This document shows, one piece after another, positions 10,930 through 20,482 of a stretch of 64,000 nt of DNA. The DNA is from Phoenix dactylifera (taxonomy: Eukaryota > Streptophyta > Magnoliopsida > Arecales > Arecaceae): NCBI RefSeq assembly GCF_009389715.1, contig NC_052392.1, positions 40,750,152-40,814,151 of the forward strand. The letters are read 5' to 3'. The notes beneath the pieces were generated by a model. It worked only from the letters and a program-made list of their open reading frames with translations, did not search any database and was not told where the DNA came from. A program made the position numbers and the translations under genes. Each line of letters starts with the position of its first letter. Within the stretch, counting starts at the first letter, position 1.

Positions 10930-12574
10930 GGCCTTGTTTGGGGGAGCTGTTGGTAGTAGAGCTGTTGGAAGTAAAGCTGTCTGAAGTAGAGCTGTTATAA
11001 AAAGCTGTTTGTTGTTTGGTAACTATATTTTTAAAGTGCTGTGGCACTTTAACATATGTTTGGTAAACAAACTGAGAAAGTACTTTTATATGACAAAATT
11101 ACCATAAAGGACATTGCATAGTATTATACAATAGAGCATGATAAAACATAACATATATTAATATATAATATATGATATAGTATAATATTACTGTAATATA
11201 AAATATTATTATTATAATATAGTAATATGATATTGCATAGCATAGCATAATGGTAATATAATTATTAGAGTAAATTAATTTTCTATAATATAACATAATA
11301 TTAAATTATTTAATATAACATATTAATGTATTATGATATAATGTAATATATATTATATTTATAGTATAATATAATAATAAAGGTATAAAATATTATAATT
11401 ATTAGTATTAATTAATTTCTCATAATATAACATAATATTAAATTATTTAAAATAACATATTAATGTATTATGATATAAGGTAATATAATATAATATGTAT
11501 AGTATAATACAATAATAAAGGTATAAAATAATATATTATTAGTATAAATTAATTTTTCATAATATAACATAATATTAAATTATTTAACATTACATATTAA
11601 TGTATTATGATATAATGTAATATAATAATATATTTATAGTATAATACAACAATAAATAACCATTTATCTGTTTAATAGATTATCTCTTTACTTAACTATT
11701 TGCAATGGCGACAAATTCACTGTACTTATCAATATCATAAGGATCAGATATTTGCCACTCACTCATTATTTTTCTTTATATTTATTTATTTATACGTTCA
11801 TTCGTATATATATTTTTATTTATGCATTTATTTATTTATTATTTTATACATTGAAATATATTTATTTATTATCTTATTTATTTATTCATTCATTCATTCA
11901 TTTATATAAATATTTATTTATGCATTTATTTATTTATTTATTCTTTTCTTTTCTTTTATTTCCTTTTTTCTTTTTTTTTCCTTTTCTTTTTTTCTTCTCT
12001 TCTTCTCCTTCCTTCCTTCGCCCCCTTCTCCGATCTTCTCCTCCCGTGCGGCCGCCGGAGGGGGCCGAGCCGTGGCCGGCAGCAGTCTCGGTGGCCGACG
12101 GCGCCGGAGGGGGTGCGGCACTACGGCGGCGGGGGAGAGGGACGGGGTGCAGCGGCGGGGGAGAGGGAGGGGGTGCGGCGGCGGGGAAGAGGGAGGCACA
12201 GCAGCGGCAGCGGCGGCGGTGGTGCGTGGGGTGGGGTGGGGGTGCTGGTGGGTTGGGAGAGGAACAGGGCGGGGGGGAGGGGGGTGGGGGCGGGTCGGTT
12301 GGGAGAGGAACAGGCGGTAAGACGAGGTTTTAGGAGAGGAATTTTTTTTTACACGGGGTTATTTTGGTCAAAAATACAGCTTTCCGAAAAAGCTGAAAAC
12401 AGTATTTTCGGAAAGCTCCAAATTGGAGCTTCCCCCCAAAAGCTGTTTTCAGCTTCCCTCAAAAGCTGAAACAGCTTTTCAAAAAATTTACCAAACACCA
12501 ATTTTTAGCTAAAAGTACTTTTGGAGGGCTAGAAAGTGCTTTTTGGCCCTCCAAAAGCTCCCCCAAATAGGGCC
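10930..12574. mobile_element. PIF/Harbinger-like non-autonomous DNA transposon
   Basis: The left end begins GGCCTTGTTTGGGGGAGCT. The right end, read on the other strand, begins GGCCCTATTTGGGGGAGCT. Both ends are flanked by TAA (10927-10929 and 12575-12577), the 3-bp duplication of the PIF/Harbinger (Tourist) superfamily. Imperfect inverted similarity, rich in AAAGCTG/CAGCTTT motifs, continues for roughly a hundred bases inside each end. The interior has no transposase: it is an AT-rich tandem array (11290-11660), a TTTA-rich stretch (11770-11945) and a GC-rich block (about 12015-12345). Open frames in the GC-rich block are low-complexity and not called as genes. Confidence 0.8.
11290..11660. 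repeat. AT-rich tandem repeat, ~137-bp unit, about three copies
   Basis: The anchor ATTAAATTATTT recurs at 11300, 11437 and 11574, giving a period of 137 bp. Surrounding sequence (CATAATATAACATAAT, then ACATATTAATGTATTATGATATAA) also repeats at the same spacing with a few changes. The array lies wholly inside the Harbinger-like element. Confidence 0.85.
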
Positions 12575-12577
12575 TAA

Positions 12578-13149
12578 AATCGTGTGCTGGGAAGAAAGCC
12601 AAGATAATATCATAATGCCCTTGGAGACATGTCGACATAAGCCCATAATGCCATAATAAGATAACATAAGCTACGATAAAGCCAGAATACTGAAACAAGA
12701 AATAAAGCCATAAGCATTTTAGAGAGATACCGAAATATGGTGATAACGTCATCCAAAGGTAGATTGGGATATCATCAGAATGCCATAAAGAAATAAAGCC
12801 ATAACTTCAATTCTCTCTTCAATATATTTATATTGAATGGCGTGCAAAATTCCCCCTTCTCCTGAAGTCTCCGCTTTATAGCAAACACTTGCACCACCAC
12901 CACCACCACCACCACCAAGGTGCAACAGACGGCTGCTTCTCAAAATTATGGCTAAGAAGAATAGAGAATGGGGTTAAAAAGTGTTTGGGAGAGAAAGTAC
13001 TTGTATCCGCCGCCGACGCTTCCTGCTTTCTCGATTTCTTCTTTATCGGCCCACCCCGCGTGGGAGCGGGAGATTAGATCGGTCCCGCCAAACCGTCGTA
13101 AACCCGCTTGCTTATCCATTAGATCACTATCTAGCAGTTCAGATAAAGC
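12578..13149. other. Short intergenic stretch
   Basis: No gene is recognised. It contains ATAAGCCATAATG-like degenerate repeats (about 12600-12700) and a (CAC)n microsatellite at 12892-12917. Confidence 0.4.
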
Positions 13150-13763
13150 CAACCAACCTCACGTGAAAACAGTTTACCAATCTGGAAGGAGATATGTGCC
13201 AGAGCTCCGCTGGTGCTTCCGGCGATCAGATGGGCTATTGGCAATATGCGGTCGGTCAATGTCCATGAGGATAGTTGGGTGATGGTGATGCCGATTTGTC
13301 GATTGCCGACCATGGTGGACACGGCGAGATTAGCCAGACTCAGGATCATTGATTTGGTTGTTCTTGAGGAGGGCATATGGAGGGAGGGATTGGTCCGGGA
13401 GGCCTTCGGAGAGCATTTGGCGAAGCTGATTTTGGCCATTCTGGTTTCGTCCTGTGAGGAGTAAGACAGATTGATATGGGTGCCGACAAGGCGATCTACG
13501 ATGCGTGCTAGGGACCTCCATGCGCTGATCAGTAGAGAGTCAGCTCGGCAGATCGATGGAGGTTAGATTTGAAGGATGCGGATCCACCCGTGGGTGGCAC
13601 TATTCATATGGAAAGTGGCATGGGGTTGCTTGCCTACTTGGAGGATGTTAGCCAGACGAGGAGTACGAACCACTCCATATTGTGAGATATGCCTGGACAC
13701 TGAGGAGACCATTACCCATGTCATCCTTAGATGTCCTAGGGCAGTACAGATTTGGAAGTGCTC
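13150..13763 (+). pseudogene. Plant LINE (L1-type) fragment, plus strand: reverse-transcriptase tail and zinc-binding region
   Basis: Plus-strand translation gives, with a few stops, WKEICARA, then the RSVNVHEDSWV segment, then RIHPWVALFIWKVAWGCLP, CEICLDTEETITHVILRCPRA and QIWK. This order is the zf-RVT (reverse-transcriptase-associated zinc-binding) region of plant L1-clade LINEs. The fragment begins inside the polymerase region, so it is 5'-truncated or decayed. At 13764 it is interrupted by a LINE of opposite orientation. It resumes at about 16048-16225 and again at 38203, so this LINE is the oldest layer of the nest. Confidence 0.8.
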
Positions 13764-16047
13764 TTTTTTTGGGTAAAAACAGCAATTCATATAGCTCTAA
13801 TGTGAGTACATCCTGCCAAGTCAAGAGAAAGTAAAAAGTATAAGAGTTGGAACTTGCCTCTTGCCGATGTCCACAAAAACTCTCCGGAGTGTTGGGCGAC
13901 GAAAGAGGCGACCCAATCCGCAGCACTGTTCGCCTCCCTAAACATATATGATATCTAAACCTCTCTGAACTCCTGGACCAGTCTGCAACACTTTCGGATG
14001 AGAGGATGACCATCACCATACCTATCCGCTCCCCGAATCCAATCAATCACGATCGATGAGTCACCCTCAAGGTGCACACACTCTACGACCACACTCTCCT
14101 AACATAAGAGATCCCCTCCCATGCTGCCCGAAGCTCTATCCCAAGTGCTGTGAGACCAGGTGTGCGCCGACCTCCAGCTGCAATTAGTCTGCTGAGATGA
14201 TCTCGGATGACAAAACCAATACCTCCAGACACTCCATCCGCCGACATACTACCATCGAAGTTCACTTTGAGATGACCAGAAGGTGGGGGCGCCTAAGAAA
14301 CAAGAGCAAACCTGGGTGCTAAAGCAGCGGATAGGGTACCTAGATGCCTCCAGTCAACCCAGAAGAGAATGAAATGGTAGCAAAAATGACCTCTCCTGCC
14401 TGACGCATAGCCCTATCCACCACCAACCATGCAGGCGACCTCCTACCCTCAAACAAACTGGCATTTTTGTCCAACCATATGTGGTAGGCCAGGTATGCCC
14501 GCCGAATCCCAACCTCATGAGAATTAAGGCACCTCAAGGATACCCTCAGGAGATGAATCAGATCCTGTGCAGACTCCATTGGGTGAGGCAATAACCCTGG
14601 GGACCTACTCCATATCGCCCTGGCCCTGGGACACCTCAAGAGGACATGATCAATCATTTCCTCTATATCCGCACACACCTCACAACACTGAGTGATCCGC
14701 ACACCACGCCGAGCTAACAAACTCCCGGTCGGAAGACAACCCCACGCCACCTTCTAGACAAAGAGGGTGACCCGTGGGTGTATCCGCAACCTCCAGATCT
14801 AACCTCCCTCAATCTACCGAGCCAGCTCTCTACTAATCAAGGCCTGAAGATCTCTGGCTCGCACTCACGACCGCCCTTTAGGCACCCAAACAAGCCTGTC
14901 CAGCTCCTCCCAGGCAGGGATCGATGTCGCCAGGACCAACTCTGCTAACTCCCTCCCAAAAGCCTCCCGAATCAGACCCTCTCTCCAACAGCCCCCACCA
15001 TGATCCAACAGATCGCTGACCCTGTGTTTAGCTAGCCTCGCCATGTCCACTGTGGTCAGTAGCCGACTAATCGATAGCTCAGTGACCCAGCTATCCTCCA
15101 GGACATCAATCGACCGGAAATCACCAACAACCCATCTAATCTCTGAAAGCACCAGTATGGCTCTAGCACACATCTCCCTCCAAACCGATGATCGATGACG
15201 ACCCTCATGAGTGCCAGGTGGTAGACTATCATACTTGGCCCTCATCAAGGAAGACCACATACTGTCAGGCTCCAGCACAAATCTGGCAGCGTGTCGGGCC
15301 GCTAGAGCCTCCCGTCTCGACATTAGAGACTGCATCCCCAAACCTCTGTGCCTGGTCGGTGAACAAACAACCTCCCAAGCCAGCAAATGTATACCCCCCT
15401 GCCACTACCCCTCCCCCATAGAAAATTTCTGAACAGCTACTCAATAACCCTAAGAGTTGTCACTGGAATGAAGGAGTTAGAAAGCAGATAGACAGGAATA
15501 GAGGTGAGCACAGACCGCACCAAGATAATCCTGCCCATCATAGATAATATGTGCATCTGCCAATCCTCTAACCTGTGTTGAATACCGAGCTCAAGGGAGG
15601 AGCAATCCGTGGGGCGCAGACGCCGACCCGTGGGTGGGACCCCCAGGTATATCAGTGTACTCTCCTGCTCCCCCACTCCCAAATTCTCTCGAATGGATAT
15701 CTTCAAAACTGGTCTGCTCTTCGGGCTGAAACATAAAGCTGACTTAGTCAAACTGACCCGTTGATCCGAAGCTGCACAATAATCTCGAACAATCCTCCAA
15801 ATAACCCGAGCAGACTGCCTCATCGACCGGGCTAGCAATAAGCAATCATCGGCAAAGAGCAAATGCGAGATCGGGGTGGCACCCGACATAGGTCTGTAAA
15901 CCTCTAACTCCTAAGCATGCACTGCGTGTCGAAGAGCGCGGGAGAGTGCGTATGCTGAAATGATAAAGAGTAATGGAGAGAGGGGACACCCCTGACGCAG
16001 CCCTCCTGAAGACTCAAAAAATCGATATGGTGTCCCGTTCATCCCCC
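13764..16047 (-). mobile_element. Plant LINE, 5'-truncated, minus strand, with RT, zf-RVT and RNase H parts
   Basis: On the minus strand, from right to left, the order is as follows. An RT piece (15889-15437) has FADDCLLLA, the xxDD catalytic box. The next piece (15386-14865) contains EDSWVTELSISRLLTTVDMA. A zf-RVT stretch (14750-14340) has CEVCADIEEMIDHVLLRCPRA and DKNASLFEGRR. A type-I RNase H (14280-13810) starts NFDGSMSADGVSGGIGF and continues past VIDWIRG. Several frameshifts and stops separate the pieces. A poly-T run at 13764-13770 is the poly-A tail. ORF1, endonuclease and the first half of RT are missing, as expected for 5' truncation. The right border is approximate. It is inserted in another LINE of opposite strand. 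Confidence 0.82.
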
Positions 16048-16225
16048 ACAGGTGTTGAAGTTAGTAGATGACTTGTTATACTATTTGAGGGACTCCATGA
16101 GGCGACCAAGCTTGATTGAAGAGGGGATCAAGAGGGTATATCTGGCTTATCACATTTGGTTGGACAGAAATGTCTGTATATTTGAGAGCAGTAGGTCGGC
16201 GCCGAGGATGGTGGTGGACAGGATT
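16048..16225 (+). pseudogene. Continuation of the plus-strand LINE between two insertions
   Basis: Plus-strand translation gives YLRDSMRRPSLIEEGIK and LAYHIWLDRNVCIFES. This is the segment after the zinc-binding region in the related copies at 14340-14750 and 51769-52302. The last five bases, GGATT (16221-16225), are the left copy of the target duplication of the Sirevirus that starts at 16226. The LINE frame picks up again on the far side at 38203. Confidence 0.8.
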
Positions 16226-17540
16226 TGTTGCCCAGAGATGGTCACCCAAGAGGGGGGGTGAATTGGGTGTTTTAAAACTTTTGTCTAATTAAAAAAATAA
16301 AACACATAAATGTATGAGCTAAAGCTAAAATAAAGCTATGAAGACAAACAATCGCAAACACAAGCTTTTATAGTGGTTCGGAGCCTCCACTGCTCCTACA
16401 TCCACTCCCCAAAGCACCTTTGGGAATTTCCACTATAATCCACGATTACAGTACGGTAGTTTTGCGAGTTCACTACCCAACTCGTTGTTTTACACCGGGC
16501 TAACAACAAACCCTATAACCCCCAATTTCACTTAGGCTTGGGACGCCTTTCCCTTGTTCCAAGTCCCTTGACTGGAACAAGCACCACAATGAAAGGTTTT
16601 ACAAAGGATTGAAAAGCTCTAAATAAGCAAATATGACAATGATAAACAATAGAACCCGGAAGCAAATATAGCCGTTAGAGATAAAGTAAAAGAGATTTGA
16701 AATTCAAACCAAACCTGCAAAAGTTGTCAGTCGCGTCCCAGGCGCTCCGGAGACGTCTCCGCTTCAACGCGAGACGTCTCGGCTGTATAAATTTACTTTT
16801 CACTTTGTTTGGGGTCGACTCGGCACTTTACGGGGACGACTCTGGAATTGTATTGTTTGAATCCTTGTTTTTCTGTTTTTCTGAGAGGGTCGTCTCTGTA
16901 CTTTACGGGGACGTCTCGGCTTGTTTGCACTTTTTGCATGGGGACGACTCCGCTGCCTTGGGGACGACTCCGCTGTTATAACTCCGAAAAACATGTCTTC
17001 TGGAATTCTCTGAGAGAGTCGACTCCGCTCTTTCAGGGGACGTCTCCGCTGCCTTATCACCGAAAATGACATCCTCTGGAAAACCCTGAGAGAGCCGACT
17101 CCGCTACCTCGGGGACGACTCGGAAAGTCTGCTTTTTACTTGCGGGGACGACTCCGCGTACGGTGGGGACGTCTCGCGCATATCTCTTGAAAATTGCCTT
17201 TCTGCCGCCACTGAGAGAGTCGACTCCGCTACTGAGAGAGTCGACTCCGCTATCGCGGGGACGACCCGGCAGGTGCCGGGGACGTCTCCAGACGTGCCAG
17301 TTCTTCCTGTTTGTGCCAGAGACGTCTCTGAGACAACCCGGAGACGTCTCGGCTGTCCCTGAACTTTTTCTTTCATCTCAAAAATTCTTTAATAAGTCCT
17401 TAAAAAATCATGGGAACTTGCCTAGACATTTCTTAACAATATTCTTAATAAAATACATGAAATCCTCAATTAAATTGTTAAGATAAATGGAATTATACTC
17501 TAGTATTTTGTATTCATCAAAATCCATTAGGGGGTCAACA
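16226..17540 (-). repeat. 3' LTR of Sirevirus 1 (1315 bp, lacks 264 bp including the TATA box)
   Basis: It matches 25480-25731 plus 36877-38202. At about 16661 it jumps directly from ...CCCGGAAG to CAAATATAG, whereas the 5' LTR has 264 extra bases there (37062-37325). Both sides of the junction share AAG. About twenty palindromic or near-palindromic motifs (GAGACGTCTC, GAGTCGACTC, GGACGACTC variants) fill 16750-17355. Open frames over this array are by-products of the repeat and are not genes. Confidence 0.95.
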
Positions 17541-18158
17541 ATCTCCCCCTTTTTGATGATGACAAAACACTGAGTATATGCAAAATTCGAAATTTAAACA
17601 TATACACAGTATTTGATCAGATGTACAAGCATAATATTTTGATTAGAGCTAGATACAGTGTGCATAATTCAAAATAGTCAATTTTCAGTTCTATCATTAT
17701 GCATAAGATTGATCTTTATAGCTCTTAAGCAATTTTAGCATATCAACCGAATTTGAATTAAGTTAAAATTTGAAAGCTAAGTTCTTTTTGACTCCCCCTT
17801 TCTTTTCCAGAAGGGCAATTATCTAAAAGCCAATATTTTTCAATTTTATCTTTTTTAATTCAACTTTGGAGTATGAATTTCGTATTTTGCATTCCAATGT
17901 ATCCAATATCCATATTGGTTCTACTCTTGGTTCTACTCCCCCTTCTATATATCTACTCCCCCTTTTTGTCATCAACAATGAAGGGGACAAATTATCCTTC
18001 CATGAACTACTCAAGGAGATTCAAGTTGTGCTCCCCCTGTCCAAGTTATTTCTATTAAAGAATTTTAGTCATTCATATCACTCCCCCTTTGTTTTGGAAT
18101 TCATTTCAGACTCCTCTTTTTGTTTAACATAGTTATCACAAGATGTGCTCCCCCTGTG
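17541..18158 (-). promoter_or_regulatory. Multiple polypurine tracts of Sirevirus 1
   Basis: The plus strand shows pyrimidine blocks with the core CTCCCCC (GGGGGAG on the coding strand) at about 17543, 17793, 17937, 17956, 18031, 18081 and 18148. The one at 17541-17554 directly abuts the 3' LTR and is the functional plus-strand primer. Several such tracts upstream of the 3' LTR are a published hallmark of Sireviruses. The sequence between them has no ORF. Confidence 0.85.
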
Positions 18159-18442
18159 TCATATGCATGGATAAGTTGTGTTGAATTTGAATACTTAAGG
18201 TATGTTATGAGATTTTTATGGCACATCACAAGAAACACATACACAGTCACAGAATCACATACACAGTAGCACATACACAAGGTTTCAAAAGAAATTGTAT
18301 TCATGTATTATTGTAAACCTTTGAAGTCAGTACATAGTTAAAAGAAGAAATCATTACAAGTATTGATTTCTACTACAAAAAGTGTTTCAAAATAGCCTAG
18401 GGTATACAAAAAGAAGATCCCTAGATGTCTACAAAAAGTTCC

Positions 18443-19885
18443 TTATCGGCGACGTTGCTCATAAGCCCTACAAGCTGCATCTATAAATGCATTGATTGAA
18501 TCCATTAGGGTCTTGAACTGATCTCCCTGTGACTTATGGAAGGCTGCCACGAGTGCTTCAAATTCTATGGTTGCCATTTCAATTCTTCCTCTAAGTTGGG
18601 CAACCAAGGTGCCCACATTTCCTTCTGGGCTTGTCAACTCTTTAAGACTCTTTGAAATGGTCTTCAAGCTGTCCTTTAGCTCAATTGATCTGAATGTTTG
18701 GGTGGCACCCACACCAACTATTTCTTGCGTTGTAGCTTCAATTTGAGCTCTAATTTTCTTCAGCTCTTGTAGAAGCCCTTCATGTGAAGCTCTGATGGGG
18801 GCTAACTCAGTAGAGATCATGGATCTCATTTCCTCCCTCATCTGCTGGCAAATGACAGATGCTAAGGTACGCATCTGGTCTTCTGATAGGAAGGAGGGCC
18901 CACTGACTGGAGGAGGTGGTGGCATGGATGTGGAAGGTCCAGCTGAGCTGGAGGGTATATTAGGGAAATCCATGTGGCTGGGTGGAGGAGAGTGGTGGTC
19001 AGACTCCTGATGTGGGATCTCAGGCTCTAGGGTTTGAGCTTTTCTTTTTGGTATCTTGACCCAAGACCCATCTACCTTTTGAAACTCCATTCTTCGCATT
19101 GTGCCCTCATTATAGTAGTCGGTGTTTCTCAAGAGTTTTGCAGGTTCATTTTCGGGAATGTGAACCTTAAAGTGTTTAAATACTAGGGTAAATATCATGC
19201 CATAGGGTATACTAAACCTAGAATACCTATGACATAGAGCAATGTAGTTTAACATGAGTCTAGGGAGGTTTAGAGGAATCCCTAGTAGGATATGGTGCAT
19301 GATAACTAAATCTCGCTCCGAAACAAAATCGAAGCGATCGGTTTTAGGAAACAAGACCCGGTTGACAATACTTAAAAGTAATCTCATCTCGGCATTTAGG
19401 TCTTGTGAGTTCACTACATCAAGAGGGCCGCAGTCCTCTCGTCCTAAAAGTAAGTTTAGGGCTATTTCCCTTTGGGGATGTGAGGTTGGAGCCTCACCGT
19501 CCTTAGGGATTTGCAAAACAGTGGATAAGATGTCCTCATTAATTTCTACTAATGTCCCCCGGACATATGCAGTGTACCCTAAGTCCCCTAAAGCCATATT
19601 ACTAAACATTTCTCTAACAAGGCCGGGGTAGGTTGAGGTATTGAGGGTACAAAGGTGCTCCCACCCTTGGGCTCGGAGTCTCTCTCCAATAGAGAACCCC
19701 TCATTATTTAGAAAATGAAAATCTATGTACCTCCCGGTTGTTACTGTGCGATTTGCACAAGAAATGGTTGTGGTCGGCGGAGCAACCGGAGGAGACGGCG
19801 CGGAAGGTTCTTCCCTCCGTTCCTCACCGTCGGCCGCTGCCCTAGGAAGCCTCCCACCAGTCCTCCTAGCTCTTTTGGGTGCCAT
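18443..19885 (-). CDS. Sirevirus 1 third ORF (envelope-like position), 480 aa
   Basis: This intact ORF lies downstream of pol, where many Sireviruses carry an extra, so-called envelope-like, gene. The N-terminal part is basic (MAPKRARRTGGR) and Pro-rich. The middle (about 50-260) contains YIDFHFLNNEGFSIGERL and MHHILLGIPLNLPRLML, which resembles the 'putative plant transposon protein' domain (Pfam PF20167) common in plant retroelement extra ORFs. A Pro/Ser-rich linker (about 290-335) leads to a helical, probably coiled-coil C-terminus. I see no signal peptide and no convincing membrane anchor, so 'envelope' describes position only. The role is unknown. A palindrome cluster and a TATA-like box precede it (20014-20110). 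Confidence 0.8.
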   Translation of the reverse strand: MAPKRARRTGGRLPRAAADGEERREEPSAPSPPVAPPTTTISCANRTVTTGRYIDFHFLNNEGFSIGERLRAQGWEHLCTLNTSTYPGLVREMFSNMALGDLGYTAYVRGTLVEINEDILSTVLQIPKDGEAPTSHPQREIALNLLLGREDCGPLDVVNSQDLNAEMRLLLSIVNRVLFPKTDRFDFVSERDLVIMHHILLGIPLNLPRLMLNYIALCHRYSRFSIPYGMIFTLVFKHFKVHIPENEPAKLLRNTDYYNEGTMRRMEFQKVDGSWVKIPKRKAQTLEPEIPHQESDHHSPPPSHMDFPNIPSSSAGPSTSMPPPPPVSGPSFLSEDQMRTLASVICQQMREEMRSMISTELAPIRASHEGLLQELKKIRAQIEATTQEIVGVGATQTFRSIELKDSLKTISKSLKELTSPEGNVGTLVAQLRGRIEMATIEFEALVAAFHKSQGDQFKTLMDSINAFIDAACRAYEQRRR

Positions 19886-20013
19886 TGAATGGAAATCCTA
19901 GGGAAATGAGGAGAAAGAGGCTAGGGTTTGTGTTGGAGAAAAATGGAGGCTAGGGTTTTTGTTTTTGTCGGGGATGAAAGGGAAAGCTCGGGTCGGCTCG
20001 AGCTGTTTCGACC

Positions 20014-20110
20014 TATTTAAAAACACTCGTTCGGTCCCCGAGACGTCTCCGTGACTAAGGCGAGACGTCTCGCCTGGGGGGACATCTCTGCGATTTGCCA
20101 GAGACGTCTC
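20014..20110 (-). promoter_or_regulatory. LTR-type palindrome cluster and TATA-like box upstream of the third ORF
   Basis: Three exact GAGACGTCTC decamers (20040-20049, 20062-20071, 20101-20110) and one degenerate copy near 20080 lie between pol and the third ORF. They are the same palindrome that fills the LTRs of this element. On the coding strand a TTTAAATA box (20014-20021) follows them, about 130 bp before the ATG at 19885. The order palindromes, TATA-like box, leader, ORF repeats the LTR arrangement. Promoter function is inference. Confidence 0.5.
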
Positions 20111-20482
20111 CGGCACTGAAAAATTTCAGACTGAATTCTATCTTTTCTCAATTTTTTATTTAATCACCCTAATCAACATGATTTCTTTTGATAAACACAG
20201 AGTGAATTTGTTTGTGATCCTCCCCCTTAATAATACATCCTATAATAATTTGATAATGATTTTTGAATTATTAATATTGAAATGAGGAATGTTTGACCAA
20301 ATTTCGAATACCTATAAAATAGGCTCTGAAAATATCTCCATGAAGAGTCCAAGGGAGGGTAACCATCCTCCGAAAAGTCAAACAGTTCGTCATTTAGCTT
20401 AGATGAATTCATGCTTTCACTTATGTTTACCTTGAGGTGGATTACTAGTTTGAGTAGCAAAGCTATGCAATACAAGTTCAAT

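Noticed and set aside
12072-12469. Gly/Arg-rich frames in the GC block of the Harbinger-like element
   Set aside because: Low-complexity GGN/CGN translation; several registers are open at once.
17104-17486. Open frames with RESTPLL/ESTPLSR-like repeats in the Sirevirus LTRs (also 27126-27769, 35978-36805, 37456-38148)
   Set aside because: The palindrome units contain no stop codons, so they make open frames in several registers on both strands; there is no start context or domain.
19886-20116. 72-aa frame upstream of the third ORF as an additional gene
   Set aside because: It is short, spans the palindrome cluster and has no domain; better explained as regulatory DNA.
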